From: Mycobacterium heidelbergense
Lineage (GTDB): Bacteria; Actinomycetota; Actinomycetes; Mycobacteriales; Mycobacteriaceae
Assembly (NCBI RefSeq): GCF_010730745.1
Contig: NZ_AP022615.1
Span: 2,728,001-2,792,000, forward strand
Length of the DNA: 64,000 bases
Reading direction: 5' to 3'
Position 1 is the first letter of the stretch. The number at the start of each line of letters is the position of its first letter. The position numbers and the translations under genes were made by a program. Shown here one piece after another: positions 18,161 through 27,177 of the stretch. Below the pieces are notes generated by a model, which searched no databases, was not told the origin of the DNA, and saw nothing but the letters and a program-made list of their open reading frames with translations.

Positions 18161-18745
18161 CTCCAGCGCGGCCAGCGCCCGGACGATCGCGGGATCCTCG
18201 CGTCGCCACCCCCCGACCGGATCCGCGCTGATGGCGATCAGTTTGCGCGGCGCCTGGTTCGTCAAGGCCCGCAGCGCCAGCAGCTGTTCGCCGGCCGGGG
18301 TCGCGGCAAGGCCGGTGACGGTCCATTTGCGCCGGAAGAACCGCATACGCAGGAACAGCCACGGCGCGCCCACGATGAGGATCGGCACGGCGACGACGGC
18401 CAGCGCCAGCAACACCGCGAGCCAGCTCGCCGTGGTGTCGAGGCTGTGTCCGGCGCCCGCGATGTCGAGGGCGGCCTCGCTGGCCGAGGCGAGTGGCTTG
18501 CTGACCGCGTCGCCGACCACCGGAATGCGCTGCGCGCCATGGCCTGCCGACGCCAGGTTGCCGGCGATCCCGTTCGCGCCGGTCTCGACCTGCCGGCCGG
18601 CGTCGGCGATCGTCGAGATGGCGTCGTAGACGGCCGTGCCGACGAGCAGCCATATCGCCGTCCACACGAAGACGGCGAAATCGCTGAAAAGTTGTGCCAG
18701 CAGCCGGCCGGGTCTAGTGGAGTAGGGCAAGAACCGCGATGTCAT
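18125..18745 (-). CDS. Conserved membrane protein (Rv0779c-like)
   Basis: 206-residue protein beginning MTSRFLPYSTRPGR. It has an N-terminal hydrophobic segment (~17-42), a helical Ala/Gly-rich periplasmic-type region and a second pair of hydrophobic segments (~105-135) followed by RMRFFRRKW, which suggests a cytoplasmic C-terminal domain. No catalytic motif is recognisable. It is the orthologue of Rv0779c in the same position before purC. The ATG at 18743-18745 leaves 51 bp to purC. Function unknown. Confidence 0.82.
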   Translation of the reverse strand: MTSRFLPYSTRPGRLLAQLFSDFAVFVWTAIWLLVGTAVYDAISTIADAGRQVETGANGIAGNLASAGHGAQRIPVVGDAVSKPLASASEAALDIAGAGHSLDTTASWLAVLLALAVVAVPILIVGAPWLFLRMRFFRRKWTVTGLAATPAGEQLLALRALTNQAPRKLIAISADPVGGWRREDPAIVRALAALELRAAGITIRAG

Positions 18746-18784
18746 ACCTAAATACCAGCACAGGCCGGGCGGCGCGGCGCCCGA

Positions 18785-18790
18785 TAGGCT
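18785..18790 (+). promoter_or_regulatory. -10 element of leaderless purC promoter
   Basis: TAGGCT followed by 6 bp and the purC ATG at 18797. There is no space for a Shine-Dalgarno sequence downstream of the expected start site, so the mRNA is expected to be leaderless. Confidence 0.6.
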
Positions 18791-18796
18791 GACCCG

Positions 18797-19702
18797 ATGC
18801 GTCCAGCACTGTCCGATTATCAGCACCTGGCCAGCGGCAAGGTCCGGGAGATCTACCGCGTGGATGACGAGCACCTGCTGCTGGTGGCGACCGACCGGAT
18901 CTCCGCGTACGACTACATCCTGGACAGCACGATCCCGGACAAGGGCCGCATCCTGACCGCGATGAGCGTGTTCTTCTTCGGCCTGGTCTCGGAGCGTACT
19001 GGAGTCCCCAACCACCTGACGGGCCCGCCGGACGACCCCCGCATCCCCGACGAGGTGCTTGGCCGCGCCCTGGTCGTGCGGAAGCTCGAAATGCTTCCCG
19101 TCGAATGCGTGGCTCGTGGTTACCTGACCGGCTCGGGACTGCTGGACTACCAGGCGACCGGCAAGGTCTGCGGCATCGCGCTGCCGCCGGGTCTGGTGGA
19201 AGCCAGCAAGTTTTCCACACCGCTGTTCACCCCCGCGACCAAGGCGGCACTGGGGGATCACGATGAGAACATCTCGTTCGCCCGGGTCATCGAGATGGTG
19301 GGTGCGGTGCGCGCCAACCAGCTGCGCGACCGCACGCTGCAGATTTATGTCCAGGCGGCCGATCACGCCCTGACGAGGGGAATCATCATCGCCGACACCA
19401 AGTTCGAGTTCGGCACCGACCGCGACGGCAACCTGCTGCTGGCCGACGAAATCTTCACCCCGGATTCCTCGCGGTACTGGCCTGCCGCGGATTACCGGTC
19501 CGGTGTGGTCCAGGCCAGTTTCGACAAGCAGTTCGTCCGCAACTGGCTCACCGGCCCCGAGTCCGGTTGGGATCGGTACGGCTCGGAGCCACCCCCTCCG
19601 CTTCCGGATGACATCATCGATGCCACTCGCGCCCGTTACATCGATGCCTACGAACGGATTTCCGGTTTGCGCTTCGACGACTGGATCGGCCCGGGCGCAT
19701 GA
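18797..19702 (+). CDS. purC: SAICAR synthetase
   Basis: Phosphoribosylaminoimidazole-succinocarboxamide synthase: CAIR + Asp + ATP to SAICAR. 301 residues, slightly longer than most bacterial PurC but normal for mycobacteria. Typical segments: SGKVREIY (14-21), ATDRISAYD, ECVARGYLTGSG, and the IIADTKFEFG / LADEIFTPDSSRYW active-site strands. Overlaps ptrB by 4 bp (ATGA at 19699-19702), so ptrB is co-translated. Confidence 0.97.
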   Translation: MRPALSDYQHLASGKVREIYRVDDEHLLLVATDRISAYDYILDSTIPDKGRILTAMSVFFFGLVSERTGVPNHLTGPPDDPRIPDEVLGRALVVRKLEMLPVECVARGYLTGSGLLDYQATGKVCGIALPPGLVEASKFSTPLFTPATKAALGDHDENISFARVIEMVGAVRANQLRDRTLQIYVQAADHALTRGIIIADTKFEFGTDRDGNLLLADEIFTPDSSRYWPAADYRSGVVQASFDKQFVRNWLTGPESGWDRYGSEPPPPLPDDIIDATRARYIDAYERISGLRFDDWIGPGA

Positions 19703-21870
19703 CGGATACCTCCCATGACGCACCTTTGGCGCCCCTACCGCCCATAGCCAGGCGGGTCGAGACCCGGCGCGAACACCACGGCGACATCTTCATCGACCCG
19801 TACGAATGGCTGCGCGACAAGGCCGACCCCGGGGTGATCGCTTACCTGGAGGCCGAAAACGACTACGCCGACCGGATGACCGCCCACCTGAAACCGTTGC
19901 GGCAGCGGATTTTCGACGAGATCAAGGCGCGCACCAAAGAGACCGACCTGTCGGTGCCGACTCGACAAGGCGAGTGGTGGTACTACGCCCGCACCTTCGA
20001 GGGAAAGCAGTACCGGGTCCAGTGTCGTTGCCCGGTAACCGATCCCGACGACTGGGATCCCCCGGTCCTAGACGAGGACACCGAAATCCCCGGCGAACAG
20101 ATTTTGCTCGACTCGAACGCCGAAGCCGAAGGCCACGAATTCTTCGCACTCGGCGCCGCGCTGGTGAGCCTGGACGGGAACCTGCTGGCATACTCCGTCG
20201 ACATCGTCGGCGACGAGCGCTACACGCTGCGGTTCAAGGATTTACGCGGCGGCGAGCGGCTCCCCGACGAGATCGCCGACATCGCCGCGGGAGTCACGTG
20301 GTCGGCAGACAACCGCACCGTGTACTACCTGACCCTGGACGCGGCCCACCGTCCGGACAAGGTGTGGCGGTATCGACTCGGCTCCGGGGAGCCGGCGGAG
20401 TTGGTGTACCACGAAGCCGACGAACGGTTTTGGCTGGGCGCCGGGCTCACCCGAAGCGAGAAGTACGTGCTCATCGCCTCGGGGTCGTCCATCACCTCGG
20501 AGGTACGCTACGCGGACTCCGGCGATCCGCACGCACCGTTCACCGTCGTGCTGCCGCGGCGTGAGGGCGTCGAGTATTCGGTGGAGCACGCGGTCGTCGG
20601 CGGGCAAGACCGGTTTTTAATCCTGCACAACGACGGCGCGGTCAACTTCACGCTCACCGACGCCCCGGTCAGCGATCCAACCCAGCAACGCACCCTGATC
20701 GCGCACCGCGACGATGTCCGGCTCGACGGAGTGGATGCCTTTGCCCGGCACCTGGTGGTCAGCTACCGGCGTGAGGCGTTGCCCCGGATCCAGTTGTGGC
20801 CCATCGACCCCGACGGCGGCTACGGCGGGCCCGAAGAGGTTTCCTTCGACTCCGAGCTGATGTCGTGCGGCCTGGCAGGCAATCCGACCTGGGATTCGCC
20901 CAAGCTGCGGATCAGGGCGGGATCGTTGATCACTCCGGCGCGGGTCTACGACATCGACCTCGCCACCGGCGAGCGCACCTTGCTGCGCGAGCAACCGGTC
21001 CTCGGCGGCTATCGCCCCGAGGACTACGTCGAAAGGCGCGACTGGGCGCTGGCGGACGACGGCACCCGGATCCCCGTGTCGATCGTGCACCGCGCCGACG
21101 TCGAATTTCCGGCGCCGGCGCTGCTCTACGGGTACGGCGCCTACGAATTGTGCACCGATCCAAGCTTTTCCATCGCGCGGCTGTCGCTGCTGGACCGCGG
21201 GATGACGTTCGTCATCGCCCACGTCCGCGGTGGCGGTGAGATGGGTCGGCCATGGTACGAACACGGCAAGCTCCTGGAGAAGAAGAACACCTTCACCGAC
21301 TTCGTCGCGGTGGCAAGGCATTTGGTGGATTCTGGCCTGACCAGACCGCATCAGCTGGTGGCCCTGGGTGGCAGCGCAGGCGGTCTGCTGATGGGTGCTG
21401 TGGCCAACTTGGCGCCGGAACTCTTTGCCGGAATCCTTGCGCAGGTCCCCTTCGTCGACCCGCTGACCACGATCCTCGACCCCTCGCTGCCGCTGACCGT
21501 CACCGAATGGGATGAATGGGGAAATCCCTTGAGCGACGGCGATGTTTACTCGTACATGAAGTCGTATTCGCCCTATGAGAACGTCGGGGCCAGACGGTAC
21601 CCGGCCATTCTGGCGATGACGTCCCTCAACGACACCAGGGTCTACTATGTCGAGCCGGCCAAATGGGTTGCGGCGCTGCGGCACGCGAACACCGACGGCA
21701 AGCCGGTCCTGTTGAAGACCCAGATGAACGCGGGACACGGTGGTGTCAGTGGTCGCTACAAGGCCTGGCAGGAAACCGCGTACCAATACGCGTGGCTGCT
21801 AGCCGCTGCCGATTGCGACCGCTATGGCGGCGGCCAGGAAGACGACCTCGATGGCCATCCGCAGGGGTAG
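19699..21870 (+). CDS. ptrB: Oligopeptidase B (S9A serine peptidase)
   Basis: Prolyl-oligopeptidase family enzyme of 723 residues that cleaves short peptides after basic residues in the cytosol. The N-terminal beta-propeller is followed by the hydrolase domain with Ser559 (GGSAGG), Asp645 (SLNDTRV) and His680 (AGHGGVSGRY), the complete triad. Here it is a single intact frame; in M. tuberculosis H37Rv the locus is annotated as two pieces (ptrBa/ptrBb). The start overlaps the purC stop. The last 72 bp overlap the convergent DoxX-like gene, and the final ~15 residues (after LLAAADC) are low-complexity, so the C-terminus may be variable. Confidence 0.95.
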   Translation: MTDTSHDAPLAPLPPIARRVETRREHHGDIFIDPYEWLRDKADPGVIAYLEAENDYADRMTAHLKPLRQRIFDEIKARTKETDLSVPTRQGEWWYYARTFEGKQYRVQCRCPVTDPDDWDPPVLDEDTEIPGEQILLDSNAEAEGHEFFALGAALVSLDGNLLAYSVDIVGDERYTLRFKDLRGGERLPDEIADIAAGVTWSADNRTVYYLTLDAAHRPDKVWRYRLGSGEPAELVYHEADERFWLGAGLTRSEKYVLIASGSSITSEVRYADSGDPHAPFTVVLPRREGVEYSVEHAVVGGQDRFLILHNDGAVNFTLTDAPVSDPTQQRTLIAHRDDVRLDGVDAFARHLVVSYRREALPRIQLWPIDPDGGYGGPEEVSFDSELMSCGLAGNPTWDSPKLRIRAGSLITPARVYDIDLATGERTLLREQPVLGGYRPEDYVERRDWALADDGTRIPVSIVHRADVEFPAPALLYGYGAYELCTDPSFSIARLSLLDRGMTFVIAHVRGGGEMGRPWYEHGKLLEKKNTFTDFVAVARHLVDSGLTRPHQLVALGGSAGGLLMGAVANLAPELFAGILAQVPFVDPLTTILDPSLPLTVTEWDEWGNPLSDGDVYSYMKSYSPYENVGARRYPAILAMTSLNDTRVYYVEPAKWVAALRHANTDGKPVLLKTQMNAGHGGVSGRYKAWQETAYQYAWLLAAADCDRYGGGQEDDLDGHPQG

Positions 21871-22245
21871 CCGTGTCGTCATCGACTTGGGCGGGTCGGG
21901 CATCCGGGAGGCGTAAACGTTGGCCGGGAACATGGCCAGCATCAGCACCAGCAGGCAGACGGCCGCCGCCATCCGGGTCGCGGGAACCAACAGCCCCACG
22001 GCACCCAGGAGTTCGAGCAGGCCGGTAACGGTGACCAGCAGGCCGGGGGCGGGCAACCGGGGCGGCACGATCGCGATCAGGTCGCGGCGCAGCGGCAGCG
22101 CGAAGTGGCTGAAGCCGGTCAGCACGAACATCGCCGCCAGCCCGACGGCGATCGCCGCGGTCCAGCTGTTGACATAGCCGACGCCGAGCCAGCCGATGCT
22201 CCGGGCGGCGATGGTGCTCAATAGCAGGGTGATCAACGGAGCCAT
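21799..22245 (-). CDS. DoxX-family membrane protein
   Basis: Small membrane protein of 148 residues with four predicted transmembrane helices and the DoxX-like pattern (LTGFSHFALP...GLLELLGAVGLLVPATRMAAA). DoxX proteins are linked to thiol/redox homeostasis, but function in this subfamily is unclear. The ATG at 22243-22245 is preceded by GGAGGGTCGAG, a good ribosome site, and is preferred over an in-frame start at 22302. It is divergent from a TetR gene, its likely regulator. Confidence 0.85.
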   Translation of the reverse strand: MAPLITLLLSTIAARSIGWLGVGYVNSWTAAIAVGLAAMFVLTGFSHFALPLRRDLIAIVPPRLPAPGLLVTVTGLLELLGAVGLLVPATRMAAAVCLLVLMLAMFPANVYASRMPDPPKSMTTRLPLRMAIEVVFLAAAIAVAIGSG

Positions 22246-22268
22246 CTCGACCCTCCGATCTAGGCAAT

Positions 22269-22322
22269 GACAAGTTTCTGGTCTCTCAAAGTAGGCGGTC
22301 ATCTAGTCGCTGTCAAGTTTGG
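22269..22322. promoter_or_regulatory. Shared DoxX/TetR promoter region with direct repeats
   Basis: Within the 93-bp divergent gap, TGACAAGTTT (from 22269) and TGTCAAGTTT (ending at 22322) form a near-identical 10-bp direct repeat. They could be half-sites for the TetR protein or -35-like regions. No full palindrome is seen, so the call is tentative. Confidence 0.3.
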
Positions 22323-22338
22323 TGGGTATGCTGATGGC

Positions 22339-22902
22339 GTGAAGCGCCCGAACTACCACCATGGCGACCTGCGCGCGGCGATCCTCACCGAGGCCGCGCG
22401 ATTGGTGGCCGAGCGCGGCGCGGACGGAGTTTCGTTGCGCGAGTTGGCCCGCAGCGCCGGTGTGTCACATGCGGCACCGGCTCACCACTTCACCGATCGG
22501 CGAGGGCTGTTCACCGCGCTGGCCACCCAGGGATTCCAGCTGCTGGCCCGGGCGCTGATCGATGCCCGGGGCCGCTTCGCCGACGCGGCCCTGGCCTACG
22601 TGGGGTTCGCCCTCGAGCACCCCGGCCATTACCGGGTGATGTTCGACAAGTCGCTCCTCGACGCGACCGACACCGAACTGGCCGCCGCCGAGGCCGCCGC
22701 CGGGGCGGAACTGTCCTGTGGGGTGGCGACGTTGCGGGATCCCGGCGCGCAGGCCGACCCCACGGGTGCCCAGCTGGCGGCATGGTCACTGGTACACGGG
22801 TTTTCGATGCTGTGGCTCAACGGCGCGGTCAACGATCAAGTCAGGCAGGCCGATCCGATGGCCACCGTCGCGCGGATAGCGACGATGCTATTCGACGGGT
22901 AG
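22339..22902 (+). CDS. TetR-family regulator next to doxX
   Basis: TetR protein of 187 residues with the KRPNYHHGDLR start that is common in one TetR subfamily. HTH at about residues 33-56 (VSLRELARSAGVSHAAPAHHF), followed by a WHG/C-terminal effector domain. The GTG at 22339 is the only start that gives this N-terminus. It is divergent from doxX and probably represses it. The 3' end overlaps the convergent MFS pump by 15 bp. Confidence 0.87.
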   Translation: MKRPNYHHGDLRAAILTEAARLVAERGADGVSLRELARSAGVSHAAPAHHFTDRRGLFTALATQGFQLLARALIDARGRFADAALAYVGFALEHPGHYRVMFDKSLLDATDTELAAAEAAAGAELSCGVATLRDPGAQADPTGAQLAAWSLVHGFSMLWLNGAVNDQVRQADPMATVARIATMLFDG

Positions 22903-24522
22903 CCGCGCTACTTCGCCGGCCGTTTCGCTCGCCGGTCTCTTCGGCAGAAACGAGGCCGGGATGATGGTCGCGATCACCAACACGACCGCGATCACGAATA
23001 CCGCCGTATAGGCATGGGAAAGGTCGTGCAGCACATTGCCCGAGAAGCCGGGGACGAGTGACTGCCGGGGTATTGCGGACCGGTCAACCGGCAGTCCGCT
23101 GGCGGCGGCCTTCTGTTGTAGCGACACGAGTGTTTTTGCGGCGGTGATGTTTTCGCTTCGATTGAACTGGTTGGTCAGGATCATCGACATCAGTGCGGTT
23201 CCCATCGAGCCGCCCACCTGATGGCTGACGCTCATCACCGTTGTACCGCGGGCAATCTGGTGCGGGGCCAGTGCCTGCACCGACGCCACCGACAGCGGCA
23301 TCATGGTGCAACCCATGCCCAGTCCCATGACCGTCAGGCCGACCAGCAGGGTGGGTTGGTAATCGGCCTGCCTGGCCACCCCGAAGGCGAAAGTGCCCAG
23401 GCCGGCGGTGATCAGCGCAATGCCGACCAGCACGATCTTGCCCGGTCCGCGCCTGTCGACCATCGGTCCGGTCAGCCGCATGGTCAGCATGGCACCGAGC
23501 CCCTGGGGGATCATGTGCACGCCGGCTTGCATCGGCGTGTGGTGCAGCACCTGCTGGAAGTAGCTCGGGAGCAGCAGGCCGGCGCCGAAAAAGGCGGTGG
23601 CGAATACCAGCATCGTGACGTTGGCCTGGGTAAGCACGGGGTTGGAGAACAGCCGCAGATCGATGAGCGGGTGATCCGCGCGGTGCCACGCGTGCACGAC
23701 GAACGCGGCGATCAACGCCAGGCCGATGGTCGCCGGTATCAGCACGTGCCGATCGGCCACGGTGCCGCGGCCCGGGATGGACGACACGGCGAACAGGAAC
23801 GTCGCCAGGCCGGGCGAGAGCAGCAGGCAGCCGATGACGTCGAAGGTCTCGGACCGCGCCGGGTGATCCCTGGGGAACACGATGGCCGCAAGGGCGACGG
23901 TGACGAGCCCGATCGGCAGGTTGATCAGGAAGATCCATCTCCAACTGGAGGTGTCGATGAGCCAGCCGCCCACGACTGGCCCGCAGATCGGGGCGAGCAG
24001 CATGGGGATGCTCAGGATGGACATCAGGCGGCCGAGCCGCCCGGGGCCCGCTTCGCGGGTCAGGATCATGAAGCTCACGGGCAGCAACATGCCGCCACCG
24101 ACGCCCTGCACGACGCGAAATATGATCAGCTGCAGAATGTTTGACGCCATCGCGCACAGCAGCGAGCCGAGCATGAAGGCCAGCACGGAGCCCATGAACA
24201 GCCGTTTGGTGCCGAATCGGTCGGCCGCCCACCCGGTCAGTGGGATCACGGTCGCTAACGCGAGCGTGTAGCCGGTCATGGTCCACGCGACGACGGCCTG
24301 GGATGAGCTGAATTGGTCGATGAAGGTTCGTTGCGCGACGCTGACGACGGTGACATCCAGGATCGCCATCACCGTGGCCAGGATGCACACGCCGGAGATC
24401 CGGAGAAGCGCGGCGTCCAGCTTGTCGGGACCAACGTGCGCGCCCGGATGCTGAGTGACGGCGATGAGCGGCGGGATGTCGGCCGCTGCTGGACGGGCCT
24501 TTTCCATGGCGTTGCTTAGCAT
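22888..24522 (-). CDS. emrB: DHA2-type multidrug efflux MFS transporter
   Basis: Major facilitator of the 14-helix DHA2/EmrB class, 544 residues. The motif LTGWAADRFGTKRLF between helices 2 and 3 and the efflux motif C-like segment (LLAPICGPVVGGWLID) mark it as a proton-coupled exporter in the inner membrane. The orthologue is Rv0783c. I chose ATG 24520-24522; a second ATG five codons later (24507) is equally possible and gives 539 residues. Substrates are unknown. It is divergent from the polysaccharide-deacetylase-like gene across 158 bp in which I saw no clear operator. Confidence 0.93.
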   Translation of the reverse strand: MLSNAMEKARPAAADIPPLIAVTQHPGAHVGPDKLDAALLRISGVCILATVMAILDVTVVSVAQRTFIDQFSSSQAVVAWTMTGYTLALATVIPLTGWAADRFGTKRLFMGSVLAFMLGSLLCAMASNILQLIIFRVVQGVGGGMLLPVSFMILTREAGPGRLGRLMSILSIPMLLAPICGPVVGGWLIDTSSWRWIFLINLPIGLVTVALAAIVFPRDHPARSETFDVIGCLLLSPGLATFLFAVSSIPGRGTVADRHVLIPATIGLALIAAFVVHAWHRADHPLIDLRLFSNPVLTQANVTMLVFATAFFGAGLLLPSYFQQVLHHTPMQAGVHMIPQGLGAMLTMRLTGPMVDRRGPGKIVLVGIALITAGLGTFAFGVARQADYQPTLLVGLTVMGLGMGCTMMPLSVASVQALAPHQIARGTTVMSVSHQVGGSMGTALMSMILTNQFNRSENITAAKTLVSLQQKAAASGLPVDRSAIPRQSLVPGFSGNVLHDLSHAYTAVFVIAVVLVIATIIPASFLPKRPASETAGEVARLPVE

Positions 24523-24680
24523 ATCGAACCGATCATCTCCGCCGACGCCGGTAGGCGTTTGCTGATCGACGCTGACGTGGCCGGTGCGGTGCCCAACCGG
24601 CGCCCCGGTACCAGTCGATATACGCCTGCCGTCCGCGTGTCCTTCACCATCCCGACACTTGGGATCGGCAAACTGCTGGT

Positions 24681-25385
24681 GTGTCTGGAAAATTGATCGT
24701 CTCGGTCTCGGGCATAGGGGAACGCACCCTGGCCGACGTCGAGGCGTTCTGCGGGCAGATGGATGCCCGCAAGGTGCCGGTGTCGTTGCTGGTGGCTCCG
24801 CGCCTGTCCGGCGACTACCGGCTCGACCGCTACCCGCACACCGTCGAGTGGCTGACCGCCCGGCGGGCCGGTGGCGACGCCATCGTGCTGCACGGCTACG
24901 ACGATCCGGCCACCAAGAAGCGCCGCGGCGAATTCGCGATTCTGCGCGCACACGAAGCCAACCTGCGGCTGATGGCCGCCGACCGCGTCCTCGAGCACCT
25001 CGGGCTGCGCACCCGGCTGTTCGCCGCACCGGGCTGGGTGGTGTCGCCGGGCGTCGTCAAGGCGTTGCCGCAGAACGGCTTTCGGCTGCTTGCCGACCTG
25101 CACGGGGTGACCGACCTGGTCCGGCACACCACCGTCCGCGCCCGGGTCCTCGGTATCGGGGAGGGCTTCCTGACCGAGCCGTGGTGGTGCCGCATGGTCG
25201 TGCTGTCCGCCGAGCGGATCGCCCGCCGCGGCGGCGTCGTGCGGGTGGCGGTGGCGGCCCGTCAACTGCGCAAGCCCGGCCCGCTGCAGGCGATGCTGGA
25301 CGCCGTCGACCTGGCCTTGATGCACGGCTGCACGCCGACGGTGTACCGGTGGCGGGCCGACAAGGCGATTCTTGACGCCGCCTGA
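24681..25385 (+). CDS. Polysaccharide-deacetylase-like protein (Rv0784-like, DUF2334 type)
   Basis: 234-residue protein starting at GTG 24681. LIVSVSGIGERT, VSLLVAPRL, IVLHGYDDP and LFAAPGWVVSP follow the strand order of NodB-like deacetylases of the DUF2334 type. The metal-ligand pattern is only partly evident (HGYDD). It may act on a sugar or be a catalytically degenerate member. No signal peptide. It lies 51 bp upstream of the flavoprotein gene on the same strand. Confidence 0.7.
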   Translation: MSGKLIVSVSGIGERTLADVEAFCGQMDARKVPVSLLVAPRLSGDYRLDRYPHTVEWLTARRAGGDAIVLHGYDDPATKKRRGEFAILRAHEANLRLMAADRVLEHLGLRTRLFAAPGWVVSPGVVKALPQNGFRLLADLHGVTDLVRHTTVRARVLGIGEGFLTEPWWCRMVVLSAERIARRGGVVRVAVAARQLRKPGPLQAMLDAVDLALMHGCTPTVYRWRADKAILDAA

Positions 25386-25436
25386 CGTCACGCTTCCGAT
25401 TAACCCGATGGCCGGGGGGCATTACCCTGTTCTCGT

Positions 25437-27113
25437 ATGACTGATTCTTCGGCCGCAGGGTTCGCCGCCGACGCGATTATCGTCGGCGCCGGGCTGTCGG
25501 GCCTGGTGGCCGCCTGCGAATTGGTGGACCGCGGCTTGCGGGTGCTGATCCTCGACCAGGAGAACAGCGCCAACCTGGGCGGGCAGGCCTTCTGGTCGTT
25601 CGGCGGCCTGTTCTTCGTCGACAGCCCGGAACAGCGCCGCCTGGGCATCCGCGACAGCCACGAACTCGCCTTACAGGATTGGCTCGGTACAGCGGCCTTC
25701 GACCGGCCCGAGGACTACTGGCCGCGCCAATGGGCGCATGCCTACGTCGATTTCGCGGCCGGGGAGAAACGCAGCTGGCTGCGCGCCCGGGGGCTCGAGA
25801 TCTTTCCGCTGGTGGGCTGGGCCGAGCGTGGCGGCTACGACGCACGGGGACACGGCAACTCGGTGCCCCGCTTTCACATCACGTGGGGTACCGGGCCGGC
25901 CTTGGTCGAAATCTTCGCGCGTCGGCTGCGCGACCGCTCGACGGTGCGCTTCGCGCATCGCCACCGGGTGGACGAGTTGATCCTGGAGGGCAGCGCGGGT
26001 GACGCGGTGACCGGCGTCCGGGGCACCGTGCTGGAGCCCACCGCGGCGCCGCGCGGTGTGGCGTCGTCACGAAAGTCAGTGGGGGAATTTGAGTTTCGTG
26101 CTTCTGCGGTCATTGTGACCAGCGGCGGCATCGGCGGTAACCACGACTTGGTGCGAAAGAACTGGCCGAAGCGGATGGGCCGCGTCCCCGAGCAACTGCT
26201 CAGCGGGGTGCCCGCGCATGTCGACGGCAGGATGATTGCCATTTCGCAAAAGGCCGGCGCGCGGGTGATCAACCCCGACCGGATGTGGCACTACACCGAA
26301 GGCATCACGAATTACGACCCGATCTGGCCGCTGCACGGCATCCGGATCATTCCGGGTCCGTCGTCGCTGTGGCTGGATGCGTCGGGCAAGCGGTTGCCGA
26401 TCCCGCTGTACCCGGGATTCGACACCCTCGGCACACTGGAATACATCACCAAGTCCGGGTACGACTACACCTGGTTCGTGTTGAATGCCAAGATCATTGA
26501 GAAGGAATTCGCGCTGTCGGGCCAAGAGCAGAACCCGGATCTGACCGGGCGGAGCGTCCGCGAGCTGCTGCGGAACCGCGTCAGTCCCGGACCGCCGCGA
26601 CCGGTGCGGGCCTTCATCGACCGGGGCGTGGACTTCGTCAGCGCGCACTCGCTGCGCGAGCTGGTGAACGCGATGAACAAGCTGCCCGACGTGGAGCACC
26701 TGGACTACGCCACGGTCGAGGCCGAGGTCACCGCCCGCGATCGCGAGGTGGCCAACAAGTTCAGCAAAGACGGGCAGATCACCGCGATTCGCGCCGCCCG
26801 CGGTTATCTGGGCGACCGGCTGGGCCGGGTGGTCGCACCGCATCGGCTGACCGATCCCAAGGCGGGGCCGATGATCGCCGTCAAGCTGCACATCCTGACC
26901 CGAAAGACGTTGGGCGGCATCGAGACCGACCTGGCCGGGCGGGTGCTCACCGGCGACGGCACCCCGCTTGCCGGGCTGTACGCGGCCGGCGAGGTGGCCG
27001 GGTTCGGCGGGGGAGGCGTGCATGGCTACCGGGCGTTGGAGGGGACCTTCCTGGGTGGCTGCATCTTCTCCGGGCGCGCCGCCGGCCGCGGCGCCGGCGA
27101 TGACATTTCTTGA
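25437..27113 (+). CDS. FAD-binding dehydrogenase (Rv0785-like, fumarate reductase/KstD-type)
   Basis: Flavoprotein of 558 residues with the N-terminal dinucleotide fold IIVGAGLSGLVAACELVDRG (13-32) and a C-terminal FAD segment GLYAAGEVAGFGGGGVHGYRALEG. This is the FAD-binding_2 fold shared by fumarate reductase and 3-ketosteroid delta1-dehydrogenases. The large middle domain holds the substrate site. The substrate is unknown; lipid or steroid desaturation is possible. The stop codon is followed directly by the inverted-repeat copy at 27117. Confidence 0.88.
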   Translation: MTDSSAAGFAADAIIVGAGLSGLVAACELVDRGLRVLILDQENSANLGGQAFWSFGGLFFVDSPEQRRLGIRDSHELALQDWLGTAAFDRPEDYWPRQWAHAYVDFAAGEKRSWLRARGLEIFPLVGWAERGGYDARGHGNSVPRFHITWGTGPALVEIFARRLRDRSTVRFAHRHRVDELILEGSAGDAVTGVRGTVLEPTAAPRGVASSRKSVGEFEFRASAVIVTSGGIGGNHDLVRKNWPKRMGRVPEQLLSGVPAHVDGRMIAISQKAGARVINPDRMWHYTEGITNYDPIWPLHGIRIIPGPSSLWLDASGKRLPIPLYPGFDTLGTLEYITKSGYDYTWFVLNAKIIEKEFALSGQEQNPDLTGRSVRELLRNRVSPGPPRPVRAFIDRGVDFVSAHSLRELVNAMNKLPDVEHLDYATVEAEVTARDREVANKFSKDGQITAIRAARGYLGDRLGRVVAPHRLTDPKAGPMIAVKLHILTRKTLGGIETDLAGRVLTGDGTPLAGLYAAGEVAGFGGGGVHGYRALEGTFLGGCIFSGRAAGRGAGDDIS

Positions 27114-27116
27114 TGC

Positions 27117-27174
27117 CGAGCAGACGCAGAATCGCACTGCGCGTGCCGCCCGCGTGCGATTCTGCGTCTGCTCG
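27117..27174. repeat. Dispersed inverted-repeat stem-loop, copy 2
   Basis: Arms 27117-27136 and 27155-27174 are perfect 20-bp complements with an 18-nt loop. They match the element at 7664-7727, also with an 18-nt loop and also starting next to a stop codon. Here it fills the gap between two convergent genes, a good position for a bidirectional terminator-like hairpin. Confidence 0.85.
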
Positions 27175-27177
27175 CGG

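Noticed and set aside
18746..19723. N-terminal extension of the Rv0779c-like gene to 532 codons
   Set aside because: The extension is antisense to purC and lacks homology; the conserved protein starts at 18745.
24523..25029. N-terminal extension of the MFS gene to 713 codons
   Set aside because: Antisense to the deacetylase-like gene; Arg-rich shadow sequence with no transporter homology.
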